Source: Nematostella vectensis (lineage: Eukaryota; Cnidaria; Anthozoa; Actiniaria; Edwardsiidae). Taken from it: a stretch of DNA of 64,000 bases. The stretch covers positions 15,000,494 through 15,064,493 of the forward strand of contig NC_064040.1 in the NCBI RefSeq assembly GCF_932526225.1. Reading direction: 5' to 3'. The notes below the pieces were generated by a model. That model ran no database searches and was not told the origin of the DNA. It was given only the letters and a program-made list of their open reading frames with translations. The translations under genes and the position numbers were made by a program. Positions 11,726-24,139 of this stretch are shown piece after piece; the first letter of the stretch is position 1, and each line of letters begins with the position of its first letter.

Positions 11726-14700
11726 CTACTGCTGCCGTGAAAACGAGACAAATGTCAGGGAGCAAACATCAAATGTGGGCGAGATTAGTTTCTTTATATT
11801 CCTGAGGAATTCTTCCAAGTCAGCCTTGGGACTCATTCCGATCATCGCTCCAAAGTTATGGCCGTGTGCATAGTGTAGATGGCTATCTAGAACATAGATC
11901 TTTGAATCGTGTCCGACGAGAGATATTGTCATTCCATTAGCTATGACTATTGCTGCTAAGTTCTGTTCGCGATCAAGCCTTTGCAGATAAAATGCAAGTA
12001 AACTTTGAGAAACCTGTGGATTACCTGATGTAATTGACAGATCGAGGGTGTCTTCAAGAGAAACAGTCCCAATGACTGAATCTAGATGTGGTTTTGCCTC
12101 AACAACACTAAAGAATGGAGACCCGCAACCATTTGTCACAGTGTCATATATGCTGTTGCCACGAACAATTGCAGATAACATCATTGAAAGCCAATGAGGG
12201 TTTATGGGAGGACCACGGCTGAGCTGTATACTGGTTCGGTTTGCAGAAGTGATATATGAATGGGCCAAAATTAGTGAGATAAAAGTACATGCATTAGATC
12301 CATTTCTTCCAAGTAGAGTTGACTGAGATATGTAAGGAGGAAAGAACCAAAATGTAGATGAACCAACTGGATGAGTGATAACTTGGATGTCAATTGCCTG
12401 TGAAGATGCAGCCTGGTGATTGGGAACATTGTGTCGCAGTTGTGGTTGTGCAACAACAAATGAATTTAACTCGCTGTCAATGTGGGATTCCCATTGTGCA
12501 GAGTCATAGTATTCAGGGTCACAATTTCTTTTGACATTAATGCTGTCATTCTCATCATTACTACCAGGTTCTTGATTGCTTTGTGGGGTTCTAGTAGATT
12601 TTGCTGTTGGTTTCAACAAAACAGTTAAGGCGATTGACATTGGTTGTTGATAATTGCGTGCAGTTTTTGTAGTCACAGATTAATTTAGGATCAGGTATTG
12701 TGGAAGGGTCTTCTTTTACAAATGAGTAGCCAAGGGGCATTGCTTTTGAAGTAATGGTGGTGTCAAAGGTAGGAAGAACAAATTTCATGTCTCCTTTAGG
12801 CTGCCCTCTTGCATTTGTTTCTTGTGGAACCTTAAATGTAAAAGAATAGACACAATTGTTAGTCATGAAAAAGAAAATAAGTTGAGGCTATGATCAAGTG
12901 CTCGACTAATCATTATTATTACTTCCCTGCATAAAAAACATTGTTCAGGCACTGCACTGCACCAAGGTAATAAAAAATTACTTATGGATGGATAGATGTC
13001 TACTATACCTGCTTTGCTTTTCCCAGATTTTCACCAACTTGCTTGATGATTTTCAGTAATGCATCAGCAGCTGTACCAGTCACCAAACTTAGGTATTTTT
13101 CAGAATAACCTCTACTGTATGGTGTTGTTAAATAGTTATGAAAGAGCTGTTCTGTCTTTGATGCAGCAAATGACAGGGCTTTGTCCCTAATTTGAGTAGC
13201 ACTGTTATAACTTGAAATGAAGCTGCGTAGCACACTATGCCAGATTTCAACTTTTCTGTTATTAGAGCCATCCATTTCTTTTTAAGTTCATCGTACTGTG
13301 AAAAATGTTGTTTGTGAAAAGAAAAGTCACTAAGCATCGAGAGTGTTGATCTGTCATAATGATGCCTTTTCCAGATTATAAACAGTAGAGATAACTCTAA
13401 CATCATTGTTATATATGATTCCATGTCTCCAGACCTGAATGTAACAGGATAGTGGAAGAATGATATGGGAACCACCTCATCTAAAAGAAACAGAATGGAA
13501 GCATACTCTATGTACTTGCAGAGCTTGAATTTTAGGAGAACTTTATCACGTAATTTGCCCCATGCCAGAAAAACAGCAGTTATTACCAGGCTGACGCGAA
13601 AAGGCTTTGGCTTGTTGGGTAAGTCAGATCCAAATGTCTCTTTGTAAACTTTTTTAAATAAGAAGTCATAAATTGTTACAACATCTTCTTGTAGATTTAG
13701 GAAAACATGAAATAGGCCCTGCTCTGGGATGACTGATAGGAAACTGGCATCTGCATTGACTTCTTGAGCAATGAGTTTCTTTTGATAAAACCAAGTTGGC
13801 CAGTCCCCGGGTGCTGGTACTACTAATTTTTTCAACCCTCTAGAGGGTTTTTAGAAAGGAAAGTAATTGGAGGTTAGGGAGGTGGGTCTTAATGGAGCAT
13901 TTAGGGTACCTGAAATATGCCAGTGTGTGAAGGAGAACAACAGTTCTTTGCTCCTGTACAGCTTGATGTTCATCTGAGAGTTTGGAGTCCTCCCTTGTTA
14001 TTGAACTTAAAAGCATTTCAAACAGACCTGGAGAGTGTTTTTGTGTGAACGCTTTCATTGCTGCTGGCTCATATAATGGAGCTTCACTACTCAGGGCATA
14101 ATAGTTAGAGCCATCTGAAATTGTTGCACTAGTTGACCCAGTGAATTACCTGTTGATAGCAATTATTGAATAAATTATCCGCAGTTTTAGTTGGGCTTGA
14201 TCCATCACTGGGGTTGAACACTGATCAGCCACATCGGTGCTGATCGATAAAGCCATTATAAATATTAGAGCATGCAGATATATTTGATCATACAGCTGTA
14301 CCTTCATCCAATTCGTCAAATTCTTTGATTGTTGTCTTTATTTGGTCCCATACTTTACTATCCATTAACACGTTGCCATTTGGGGCAATTTTGATGGTAC
14401 CTAGGGGAGTTTGCAGCTCTTTCCATGTTTCCAGGAGATGAATATCACATATGTCTGCTAGAGCTTCAAGTCTTGAAAACAGCCTCCCAAATTGTTGCTT
14501 TGTTTGATCCAGTTGGGATATGGTAGGTGCTGAAATAGATATATCTTGCATACTTTCATGGAGGTGTAGAATAGGGGATCCCGTAAACTGAAATATCTGA
14601 AATTTACAAAACAGTCAAAATGGAAAACAAAATAAGAATAAACAAACTATCTAAAATAAATAACAATAATTAGCAAAATGTATCATCTTTTGGGGTGCAG

Positions 14701-15844
14701 GTTTTCTGTTGTGGGTGGGTCAAATGGGGAGGGGTCATACCTGTTTTCTAAATTATTGTTAAGGGGGAGTCAAAGGTTTTCTATTAGATATTAGGGGAGG
14801 GTCCAAAGATATTTCTGAAAAATTGCCTTAAATATCCCAGCCCACCCTAGCTCCTCAATAATAAAATGTTTCTTGTCTTATTCTATTCCACATATTCTAA
14901 ATTAAGGAATTCCTTTCATTCTCTCATAGAAAATTAATAATTTTATATGAATTGGCTTTGTGGAGAAAAACTTGTCAAAAAGCTTATTTGTCAGAATTTT
15001 TACAAATTGTAAAAAAAATATTTCTTTTTCAACAAATGCAAAAATATTGTTTGCACTACTACTTCTCAATAATTGATAAAGTATTTTTTTCCCACAAAAA
15101 CAAAAAGAAAGGCGAACTGAATTTTATAGATAATTTGTGTGTTTCTTCAGAATGTACAAATAAACAAACCTTTTGTAGTTGTTGTTCTGTGCCGATGGCG
15201 GATGTACTACTATTTGCTTTTTCCTAATAAAAAGAACGAAAGAATGTTCAAGCCTTTTCTATGTACTCGTTTTTATATTTTGTTAAACAGATTGAAAATA
15301 CAGGAACAAATACATAGCAATTTACAGCGAAGAGGCACTGCAGAGGAGTGGTTGTTTTCCCGAATAAAAATACACACTTACCTCGACTGGTTTTCTACTT
15401 GTTTGAGGACGGCTTTCAAATTTCTTATAGGCGAGCAACTTGCACCGGTAACACCACCGAGTACCAGGCTGGTATCCTGCCACTGTTAGCCCAATCTCGT
15501 CAAATACCGGATGAAAACGACTTGGAATAGGTTGCTTGTTCAGACATGAGTGAAGGCTGTTATTTATCGTGCATGGGACATGAGCAGCGCAAATTGCTTC
15601 TTCGTAACGTATCCCAATGTCGCCGGCAAACATGCGAACCTACCGGCAACTTAGCGACACGACTAAGCTCCTCGGAAAGCTGGTAAAGTCGACCAATGCA
15701 TCCTTTCCCGTTTCTAGTTTTGCAACTCATCATACAGTGTTGTGCACCGTCGTTTGCATGAACGAAACCCAGCGAGGCTACAACCAAAACAACTATAATG
15801 GCGACCACGTAGGTCTGTCGGTACGACATCCTATGCTTATCCAT
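11726..15844 (-). CDS. Unrecognised multi-exon gene with papain-like C-terminal region, frame-disrupted
   Basis: Five exons can be chained by consensus splice sites with matching phases: 15382-15844 (donor GAG|GTAAGT), 14302-14596, 13910-14114, 13009-13839 and 11726-12830. Exon 1 encodes a hydrophobic stretch (VVAIIVVLVVASLGFV) and then a Cys/His-rich part (HVCRRHWD ... CSCPMHD ... WCYRCKLLAYKKF) suggestive of zinc binding. Exon 4 has a long alpha/beta-like region (GDWPTWFYQKKLIAQ) and a conserved-looking EIWHSVLRSF. The last exon has GSNACTFISLILAH, which places a Cys like a papain-type nucleophile, and later VLDSHLHYAHG, a plausible His/Asp partner. Single-base frame changes occur near 15560, 13255 and 12640, so it is either a young pseudogene, a decayed multicopy element gene, or a victim of sequence error. 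Function not known. The peptidase idea is inference. Confidence 0.45.
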
Positions 15845-16334
15845 TATTTTCGCCTTTGGTGCAGGCCGTAAAGTAGGTGGTGCAAAATTTCAGAGATAAA
15901 AAATTTCAATATCTTGGTGATGTAAACTTTTCAGGCTTATTTTTTTCTGTACTTCTTATTTTTTTTTTAATTTCGCGGCCGGAAACTGGTTTGTTTTGTT
16001 TTGCTAAACAATTTTAATAGGGGCGGGCGCCCGACAATTTCCCGCCGGAAATAAGAGGCTGCGCGTGCGCACTACGTTCTGCAGCGGTGTCGTCCCTCGA
16101 TCGTCAGATCGTTGGATCGATCATCCGTAAATTTTTTGTGGTCTTTCTGTGCTTTCGCAACACAGCAATTTTTAGATCTTCCTGTAAACTTCCGGTGACC
16201 AACTTCCGGTTAAAGCTTAGTACTATTCCATGTGCCCTCGTGCGTAACGGCCCCTATTTAAACTGAATGAACAATGGATCTTGACTCAGTCCGTGAGAAC
16301 CCTATTCTCGGTAAGCTCTGCTCTGCTACTCGAG
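15845..16334. other. GC-richer intergenic spacer, possible divergent promoter
   Basis: Lies between the start of the minus-strand gene and the first plus-strand exon of the retroelement. It contains a GC-rich block (15,975-16,110) with GCGCGTGCGCAC, similar to an NRF-1 site. No open frame of interest. Confidence 0.35.
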
Positions 16335-18798
16335 ATGGCTGCCAACAACCAAGTTCCCGCAGCGCCGATTGTAATTCGTCTTGCTGAAGAGGAGCCTGTA
16401 GCTCCGGTCGCGCAAGTCGTCCCGCCTCAAGAGAACGCTATTCAGGCGCAAGCCCAAGGTCCTCAAATGCCTGCACAAAATGGCCCCGAAAAGGTTGGTT
16501 TAGTTTTCTAGCTTATTGTCTTTATGGCTTTTCTTTTACTATAGCCCTTTCCTAGTCGGACCTTTACAGTTTATCATTCTCCGCTATCCGCCGGACCTAT
16601 TTTAACCGTCTTTATGGTGTGTTTAGGCGTCCATTCGCCGCCCACAATCGGTCGTTTAGTTGTCGCTTGTGCTGTGCCTTGTGTTATTGTTGTTGATTTA
16701 CCCCTGCTTTCGTTTCGCGTTTTGTTTCCCTCCCTCTGTCCTATTTTGAGTTTGGCTTTCTTAGGCACCCATGATTTTGTATAAAATTGTTTGCTATTTT
16801 GGCTGTAGTTTGGTATTTGTATACGCATCTCTTACGTTTCTTCCCTCGTGTACATTCTTTTCACGTGTCCCTCTGTTCAAAATGTAATCGAATGTCCCGC
16901 GGTTGCGAACTTTACTAGAAATACTGTTGTCTGAGTATTGAGGACCAGACTTATTAAACTATTTGTTGCCTGAGTATTGGGGACCAGGCTTTTCATGTTT
17001 ATGATGTTAACATTTCTTTCTGTTCGTTTTGTTTAAAATGTACAAGAATGTTCCGCATTTGCGAATTTTACTAGAAATTTTGTTGCCTGAGTATTGGGGA
17101 CCAGACTTATTAAACTATTTGTTGCCTGAAAATTGGGGACCAGGCTTTTCATGTTTATGATGTTAACATTTCTTTCTGTTCGTTTTGTTTAAAATGTACA
17201 AGAATGTTCCGCATTTGCGAATTTTACTAGAAATTTTGTTGTCTGAGTATTGGGGACCAGACTTATTAAACTATTTGTTGCCTGAGTATTGGGGACCAGG
17301 CTTTTCATGTTTATGATGTTAACATTTCTTTCTGTTCGTTTTGTTTAAAATGCACAAGAATGTTCCGCATTTGCGAACTTTACTAGAAATTTTGTTGTCT
17401 GAGTATTGGGGACCAGATTTATTATACTATTTGTTGCCTGAGTATTGGGTACCAGGCTTTTCACGTTTATGATGTTAACATTTCTTTCATGTTCGTTTTG
17501 TTAAAAATGAACAAGAACGTTCCGCGTATGCGAACTTTACAAAAAAATTTTGTCGCCTAGTATTGGGGACCATGGCTTATCATGTTAATTAATTAAGTAA
17601 ACATTTCTTTCACGTTTTCCGTGATTACGAACTTGACTAGAAATCTTGTTGTCTGTGTTTTGGGACCAGACTTATTATACTATTTGTTGCCCGAGTATTG
17701 GGGACTAGGCTTTACATATTAATTGTGTAAACATTCCTCTCACGAACGTTCCGTGTTTGTGGACCGGACTAGAAATCTTGTTTGGGCTCTTCATATCTAT
17801 AAATAATTTACATACAAAATTTCGCGTTTGTGGACCAATATATATATATTTTGTTGCCTTAGTATTGGGGACTAGGTTTACACTTTTATTTTTGTACCTG
17901 TATTTTACACTTGTATTTCGTTTCACTTATGTTTTAGTGTGTTGCGCATTGTCATTGTAGGTTCACTTTGTTGCGTCATGTCGTCTTGTCGTGTCACATT
18001 TTTCTCAGTATCTTCCGGTCGTGTCGCACTTTGTATTTTTTGTCAGTAGCTTGTCTGTTTTTGTCAGGTACCATTTGTCTTGTGGCGTTTGCTGTCGTAC
18101 AGTATCTCGTCCTCTGTTGTATTATATCAGTTGGGTCGGCAGCAACGCAGGATTTCAAATCCAGCACGGTCTTTCTGTGTCGTGGCATATTGTTATGTCA
18201 CATTGTCTTGTGTTTTGTTGTATTGCTCTTACCCCCTTTCAGTCGTTGCTTCAATCTCATATTGCTATTTTTGTGTGTATAGATGGCTGCCCAGTTGAAA
18301 AACCTTAAAGAGGAATTAGAAACATTAAAGGCAACAAAATCGACCCCTATCAGTAGCTTTGTAGCTTCATTAGCTTTAGTGCGTCAACTTGAGTCTGCCC
18401 CTAGACGTCTGCGTGACCCGGCTATGATGATTAATGCATTGCAACGATTTACGACGAATTGCGACAATGCCCGTGTTAATGCAGATCCGAAGGCAGCTGA
18501 ATATGAAGTTTTGAGGTAGTGTCGACCCCTTATGTATAATCTAGATCTGGGGGAAATCCTCACAAGATTGTTGGGTACAAAAGAAGAAAGTACCGTTGCT
18601 GCTTCCATAACAAAGATGACTAGGTCAAGCCGGCCAGGGCACCGAAGTGCCACCTTCCCCACCCCGTATCAGCGTAGGGGGCAGAACCAGCCCTCCTATA
18701 GACAGGGCTTCGCTGGGAGGAGAGGCGCTGCAGTAAGGTGCTTCTCTTGTGGCCAACCCGGGCACTACCAGAGGTTTTGTAACCAAAAACGATTCTAA
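16335..18798 (+). pseudogene. Gag-like protein with CCHC zinc knuckle, two exons
   Basis: Exon 1 (16335-16493) begins with MAANNQVPAAP in a good start context, is Pro/Ala/Gln-rich and stops at a donor (AAG|GTTGGT). A phase-0 acceptor (GTGTATAG) precedes 18283, where a coiled-coil part begins (LKNLKEELETLKAT). One in-frame TAG at 18517-18519 interrupts it before the Arg-rich tail and the knuckle CFSCGQPGHYQRFC (CX2CX4HX4C) ending at 18798. Gag proteins of this kind coat element RNA in cytoplasmic particles. The presence of a real intron is inferred from splice consensus and phase, because a start at 18283 (ATGGCTGCC) is equally possible. The premature TAG is likely a decayed CAG. Confidence 0.5.
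16880..17900 (+). repeat. Tandem repeat, ~157-bp period, in retroelement intron
   Basis: Units recur at about 16911, 17067, 17223, 17382 and 17538, then shorter divergent units follow. Each holds two copies of a TTGTTGCCTGAGTATTGGGG motif followed by ACCAGRCTT, plus TTTACTAGAAATTTTG. Divergence rises toward the 3' end. Confidence 0.75.
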
Positions 18799-19080
18799 CA
18801 TTAGAATAACATTCTATTAAAGTTTTTCTAGTTGGAATTCGCATTCAATTTTAATCATAGTAGTTTAGATTGTCTTTCGCAATCCCCCCTCCCTCCTCAC
18901 CCATCACCCTTACCCCTCTCTGTCCCCTCCCCTATCCTAGCCGTTTTGTTTGTTGCCATGGTACGGGCGTCTTATGCCTTTATGCCTTCGGGTTACCTGG
19001 CACTAGCATTTCGGTGGCCTCTGCCCTTTAGCTTCCAGTTCCTTAGTTTTATATTACGTTACCTTGTATCCCTAGGGTCC

Positions 19081-21100
19081 ATCCGCTCTTAAGCGTCGTA
19101 AAGTATTCGACTTCCGTCAGCGGATTCTGGACCAAGGCGTTAAGTGTGAGGTTAAATGGTGCAACTGGAAGGGTCAGCCCACCGGAATGGCTGGTGCTAG
19201 TCCGGCTCCCACAATTGTTGCAAAAGCCTTAGTTCCGGAGTTGGCAATTTTGCGTGACCCCTCTGCGTTTATTCCCGGGGGTCTCCACGATCATCTTGAC
19301 CAATGGTGCAGCATTACTCCAGACGGGGAGGATACGGAGATTTTGTCCTTTATCCGTCATGGTATCGATGCTTGGTCTTTTTTCAGACATTTTAAGGGAT
19401 CATTTGCGGGTAAAATGTACGACTCCGCCCATCCACCTTCTATGGCGTGTCCTAATAGTCCCTCGTGTCGCGCTTTTAAGGACTTTGTTACCAATACTAT
19501 CCTGGAGCGCGTTGCTAATGGTTCGCTAGCATATTGGGGAGCTGTGGGTGCGGTTCAACCACCTTATCTAGTCATGCCTATCACGATTGAGCCCACAAAA
19601 CCCAGGATGTGCCATGATGAACGTTTCCTCAACCTGTGGGTTCGTGACCTACCGTTTTCGTTAGATTATTTAGCGGATCTCCCGCGCTACATTGGCCCAA
19701 ACCATTACCAAATAGTGTGTGATGACAAAAGTGGATACGACCACATCAATTTGACCCAAGGGAGAAGAACGTTGTTCGGACTAGAGTGGGAGGGGTGCTA
19801 TTTTGTCTATACCACCCTTCCTTTTGGATGGAAGGCGAGCGCCTATATTTACCACTCCACCGGTCTGCTCGCGACCAATCATATCCGTTCTCTTGGAGTC
19901 CCGTGTAGTCAATACATAGACGACCGTCACATGGGTCAGCTAACGGTTCCCTATACATGTAGCTGGTCGGACTTGGAGAGGGCACAAGCCGCAGCGTATA
20001 TAGCAATTTCGGCCCTTACGTCTCTTGGCTACACATAAGCACTAAACAAGTCAACCCTTGTGCCCACGCAGTCTGTCCGATTCTTGGGTTATTTATGTGA
20101 TTCGAAGCGCATGGCCTTTATCTTGCCGGAAGACAAAAAACAGAAGTTTAAAGTTCTAAGAGAGGCGATACTTGAAAAAGATGAGGTTAATCTGCGTAGT
20201 CTCCAGCGATTTGCTGGCAAGACCACATAATTTGCGATTGCAGTACTGGCGGCCCGGCTTTATTCCCGCGCAATGTACCGCGCAATTAGCACTGCCGGTA
20301 AGAATCCACATTGCAGTATTAAGATAATAAGAGAACTGCGTAAGGAAATCTTATACTGGAGATTCCTTGAAGACTGGATTTTTACCTTGGTTTGACGAAC
20401 GTCACCGAGTGATCAAGCTATTTTCTGACGCTTCTAACTTTGGTTGGGGGGGGGGGGCATCATTAGATCTGATGTCCCGCTAGTCATGCGAGACTACTGG
20501 GAGCCTCAGTGTTCAGCTGCACACATTGGAATTAAGGAGGCTACCGCGCTTCGTCTCACTCTTCTATCAGCTGGGTCGTCGCTTCGCAACTCCCGTGTAG
20601 ATGCTTAATCGGACAATCTACAAGTTGTGCAATCATGGAAAAACCAGGGTGGGAAAAGTAAGCCCCTCACAGTAGCCATCAAGGCTATTTTCGAAGTGGC
20701 ACTCGAACTTAATGTCGCTTTGACAATTACCTATGTGCCCTCCAAGGAGAACTTGGCCGACGCCCCATCTAGATCCTTGTCTCAGAGTGACTGCATGTTA
20801 GCCTCCCCAGCTTGGAAACAACTTGAGACCCGCTGGGGCCCACATACCGTCGATTTGATGTCTCTAGACTCCAATGTCCAACATGACGCTTAGGGTGAAC
20901 CCCTTAAGCACTTCACGCCCTGGCCCACCCTTAACTCTGCGGGTGTGAACCTCTTCTCACAGACTCTCTCTACCTCCGAAAATGCCTATGTGTTCCCGCC
21001 ATGGTTGGCCCAGTCCTACGCATTCTTCTCGGGTCCCGCAGATGCCCCTTCACGTTGGTTGTCTCAGACGTGTTTCCACGCAAGTTCTGGTGGCCTTTGG
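19081..21100 (+). pseudogene. Reverse transcriptase and RNase H of DIRS/Ngaro-type element
   Basis: The open part 19187-20038 carries RT blocks: PTKPRMCHDERFLNLWV, CDDKSGYDHINL, TTLPFGWKASAYIYHS and the catalytic QYIDDRHMG (YxDD with Ile). Upstream in-frame codons begin after an acceptor-like CCCTAG at about 19077. The frame continues past a stop at 20036 with VRFLGYLCDSKRMAF and the connection domain. RNase H shows FSDASNFGWGG near 20430 and TYVPSKENLADAPSR at about 20735, then the DIRS-type linker (ETRWGPHTVDLMS). Stops at 20036 and 20230, a frame change near 20380, a G-run of about 12 at 20442 and further stops show decay. It would convert element RNA to DNA. Confidence 0.7.
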
Positions 21101-21390
21101 TGACAAGTGGATCACATTTCGCCGCTCGTCTTGGGGTTAAGGGCGAACATATTTGAAATATAAAAATACATTAAGCCACTATCGTTCAGATATTTTTCTT
21201 TAAAGAAACCAGGGTACAATAATGTAGAAGATGAATAAAACATATCAATTAATCTTGTTTTGGGAGTGGGAGTGGGGCAAGTCTCTCGGGTTCCTTGTGG
21301 CTAGTCTAGCCTGGCTCTCAGGTAAAATTTTGGTTAAAATGTTCTTCAGTTTTGACCTTTTAACAAAATAAAAATAATAAACACCATTAC

Positions 21391-22786
21391 ATGGATTGTT
21401 CGATATGGAGTGTAATACTGCGTTCCCTTTCGTTTTTATTTCAGACAATCCTTCGAATTTGGTGTCCGGCGATAGCTTGTCCGATGTGTTATTATCCAAA
21501 TGATGATTGTGCAGTTTTTTGTCAACAATGTGGCTTTAAAAAATCATCCATCCCCTTACAATCCCATCCCCGTATCGAGCTTGACCTCCAAGCTATCGAT
21601 TCTAGAATTTCCAGACTTCATCAGGTGGCTGCGGGTACTCCCTACGCAAAACAAAAGACCCAGTTGGAGAAGGAACTCCTGAGTTTCCTTTCTTCTTTGG
21701 ATATTCCTAAATCTGTTGTTTCTTGCGCACCTGGAGACATTGTCAGATTTCTTGTATGGAAAGACTTTAAGGGAAGGACTAAGGTAGACCTACAACAATG
21801 TGAGTTTGTGGGGTTATCAGGCAGAACATCATGAGACTGTCCCACCCGTCTCGCCTCAGGTACTGTCGACTTACTTATAGGGAAACTACGAGCAATTTTT
21901 AACGCGGCAGGCCGGTCCGGACAATGGGATGATCGCCTAGGTTGGGGAAATCCGACCACCCATATGTCAGTTAAGGCATATTTGGAATCTATCCAAAACG
22001 AACAGGCGCAAGCAAGTGTCAACCCCAAACAAGCCATTCCCATATTTTTTGACAAATTTGTAAGGACAATCGCTCATCTTCGTATCCTACTGCAAAATCC
22101 TGGCGCTTCGGCGGTTGAACAATACATATGGGCCCGCGACCTCTCGTTTTTCACGTTAGAGTTCTTCTCTGGTAATAGAGCCTCTGACCTCGGTAGAACA
22201 AAAACTGTAGACATTTTAAAAAAATCCCTATGGTAAAAGTCTTTTTATTTTACAGCGCATAGGGAAGTCATTAAGAAGTGGCGATTCCCGTCCCATTCCT
22301 CTTAGACGGTGCAAAAACGCAGCAATCTGCGGAACCTTTTCTTTTATACGGAGGTGTGTGAAGCGTTAAAAATCACCCTTGCTGATGGTTTCCTGTTCCG
22401 CTGCACTACAAAAAAACAGTAAAGGTGTGGCAGATACCCCTTTCTTGGCTTCGGCTGCGCAGTCAAGGTTGACCACATACTTGGACGAGTTAGGTATAAA
22501 CGAAGGCGAGAGCGTACACGGGTTTAGAGGTGGAACGGCCATTCTTCTTAGGATGCTCGGCGCTTCAAAAGAAGATGTTGCCCATCATATTGGTTGGAAA
22601 TCAACCTCGATGGTCGACCATTACACCCAGGTGGAGAAAGTTATGGGAGCTGCTCCTGATACTGACGCAGCACAAACTCTGGCGTCTAGTACCGTGGACA
22701 GTGGAGAGGGTGTCCCTGCTCTACTTCTTGGAGCTCAGTTTCGGGAGTTTAATAATCTTTCAGGGTTCTTTCCAGCTTTCAAGTAA
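21391..22786 (+). pseudogene. Tyrosine recombinase of DIRS/Ngaro-type element
   Basis: A CxxC...CxxC zinc ribbon (CPMCYYP ... CQQCGF) opens the segment, possibly after an acceptor-like TTATTTCAG near 21444. A helical core-binding domain follows (YAKQKTQLEKELLSFLSSL). Catalytic residues are Arg in FFSGNRASDLGR, HxxR in VHGFRGGTAI, and HIGWKSTSMVDHYTQ with His and the Tyr nucleophile. Frame changes occur near 21830-21960 and 22240-22380. The order and the HIGW...Y ending are standard for tyrosine recombinases of this retroelement class. It is the last gene of the element. Confidence 0.7.
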
Positions 22787-22850
22787 TTCTGGTTATTCTC
22801 ATGAATTTGTTAGTTTTGGGTAGGGGGATTTAGTTATGGGTGTATAGGGT

Positions 22851-23675
22851 TGTTCACAGGGCATTCAGATTTAGGTGACCATGGGGTCGACCAGGACTCG
22901 CGTTCACCCATAACTCACCCTGGGTCCGTAAGCAGGAGGGCAGATGGGATAGAATACTATAAAAGAGCCTTGTCATCGACCTGTGACCGTTACGGTCATT
23001 ACGTGATATAGCCATAAAGTATATATAAGCTAGTTTTTACAGAAAAGTCTTCGATGTGGGTTGAGCGTGCGCATGCGCCTTCGTCACTGACGTCAATCGA
23101 TCTTCTACGGTTCAGTCCAATTCAAGTTGTTAGTTTACAAAACAAGTAAAATGCTAGCAAAGCTTTTAATGCTCCTTCTTCTAGTACTTGAAGATTCGCA
23201 TCTCTGGGTTTTCGCATTATTTGTTTGAATTTTTGCTGAAAGAGTGATTTTGTGCTGAAAGAGCGGATAGCCAAAGCTACGACTTTTAAAGTCAGAGAAA
23301 CACAAGGGAAAAGCCTCTGTTAGCAGGGCCTTTCTTTGCAGGGTAATAAAAGAAAGCCTCTGTTTGCAGGTAAAAAAAATAGTATGGACTTTCATAAGTT
23401 GTTTTTTCCATAATTTTTTTTATAAATTAAGTGCTAATTATCAAACAAAACTCGTTCAAACACGATTATTCATCAAGAAACGATCAATAACGATTTTGCG
23501 AATTTCTAGAATGTTGACATGCTTAAAATACATATGACTGTAGCTTGATTAATTATGTCGGGTATTTAACTTATGTTTCCGGAGAGAATAGGGTGAAATT
23601 TGACATGCTAGCAAAAGCAGTTCGAACGGTGAGATACCAATTAGGATAAAAACTAATTTTACTCAGAGGTTACTT
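22851..23675. other. Non-coding flank after the retroelement
   Basis: No gene seen. It contains a TGCGCATGCGC palindrome at about 23068 and a TATATAAG box near 23025. The 10-mer GTTATGGGTG occurs inverted at about 22830 and 22905. Confidence 0.3.
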
Positions 23676-23756
23676 CGGCAATGCCTCAGTGGTATAGTGG
23701 TTCTGTCGCTTGTCTAAGACGTCAGAGACCGGAAGGTCGATCCCTACTTGTGACGT
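23676..23756 (+). repeat. tRNA-like Pol III module (SINE-type head)
   Basis: An A-box-like TGGTATAGTGG at about 23689 and a B-box-like GGTCGATCCC at about 23735 are spaced as in a tRNA gene, and T-runs follow from 23761. The cloverleaf is poor and no CCA or good acceptor stem is seen, so a tRNA-derived repeat is likelier than a working tRNA. Confidence 0.45.
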
Positions 23757-24139
23757 CTAATTTTTTTTCTTTTTTTCTTTACTTTTTATGATAATAATAA
23801 ATAATCAAACTGTTCTTGGTGTTTCATCACATCGAAAAGAAAGGACATTGTTATGTACTCCCAGCATCTTGGATGTGTTCATCCTTTGTTCAAAATTCAT
23901 CCTGTATATAATTTTTTTTGCACACAAGAAAATAACTAGAAAAACAAATTTACATTCACGAGTTGGCTCACAGAGCCCTTTGATTATCTTTATGCAGCTA
24001 GAGATTAGCTTTTTTTCTGGGAAGGTATAGACTTCTTTTAAGAAAGAACTATTGATGTAAATAAGCTAAAAAATGGTCAGAGTATTCTGTTTTAGTATTA
24101 CTGGGAATACTTGTCCGTTTGTAAAAGAAAAACAGACAA

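Larger units (their letters stand above)
16335..22850 (+). mobile_element. DIRS/Ngaro-type tyrosine-recombinase retrotransposon with apparent intron
   Basis: The order is Gag-like exon, long intron-like tract, Gag with zinc knuckle, RT with YIDD, RNase H, then tyrosine recombinase with HxxR...Y. This is a tyrosine-recombinase retrotransposon distinct from the DIRS copy at 8.6 kb. Many stops and shifts are present. Ends are not defined, because I could not find the split direct repeats expected of Ngaro elements. Confidence 0.65.

Noticed and set aside
16880-17900. CRISPR-like array
   Set aside because: Units are ~157 bp and contiguous without unique spacers, in eukaryotic sequence.
23676-23756. 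Functional tRNA gene
   Set aside because: No convincing acceptor stem or anticodon arm can be folded by eye; only the two internal promoter boxes are present.
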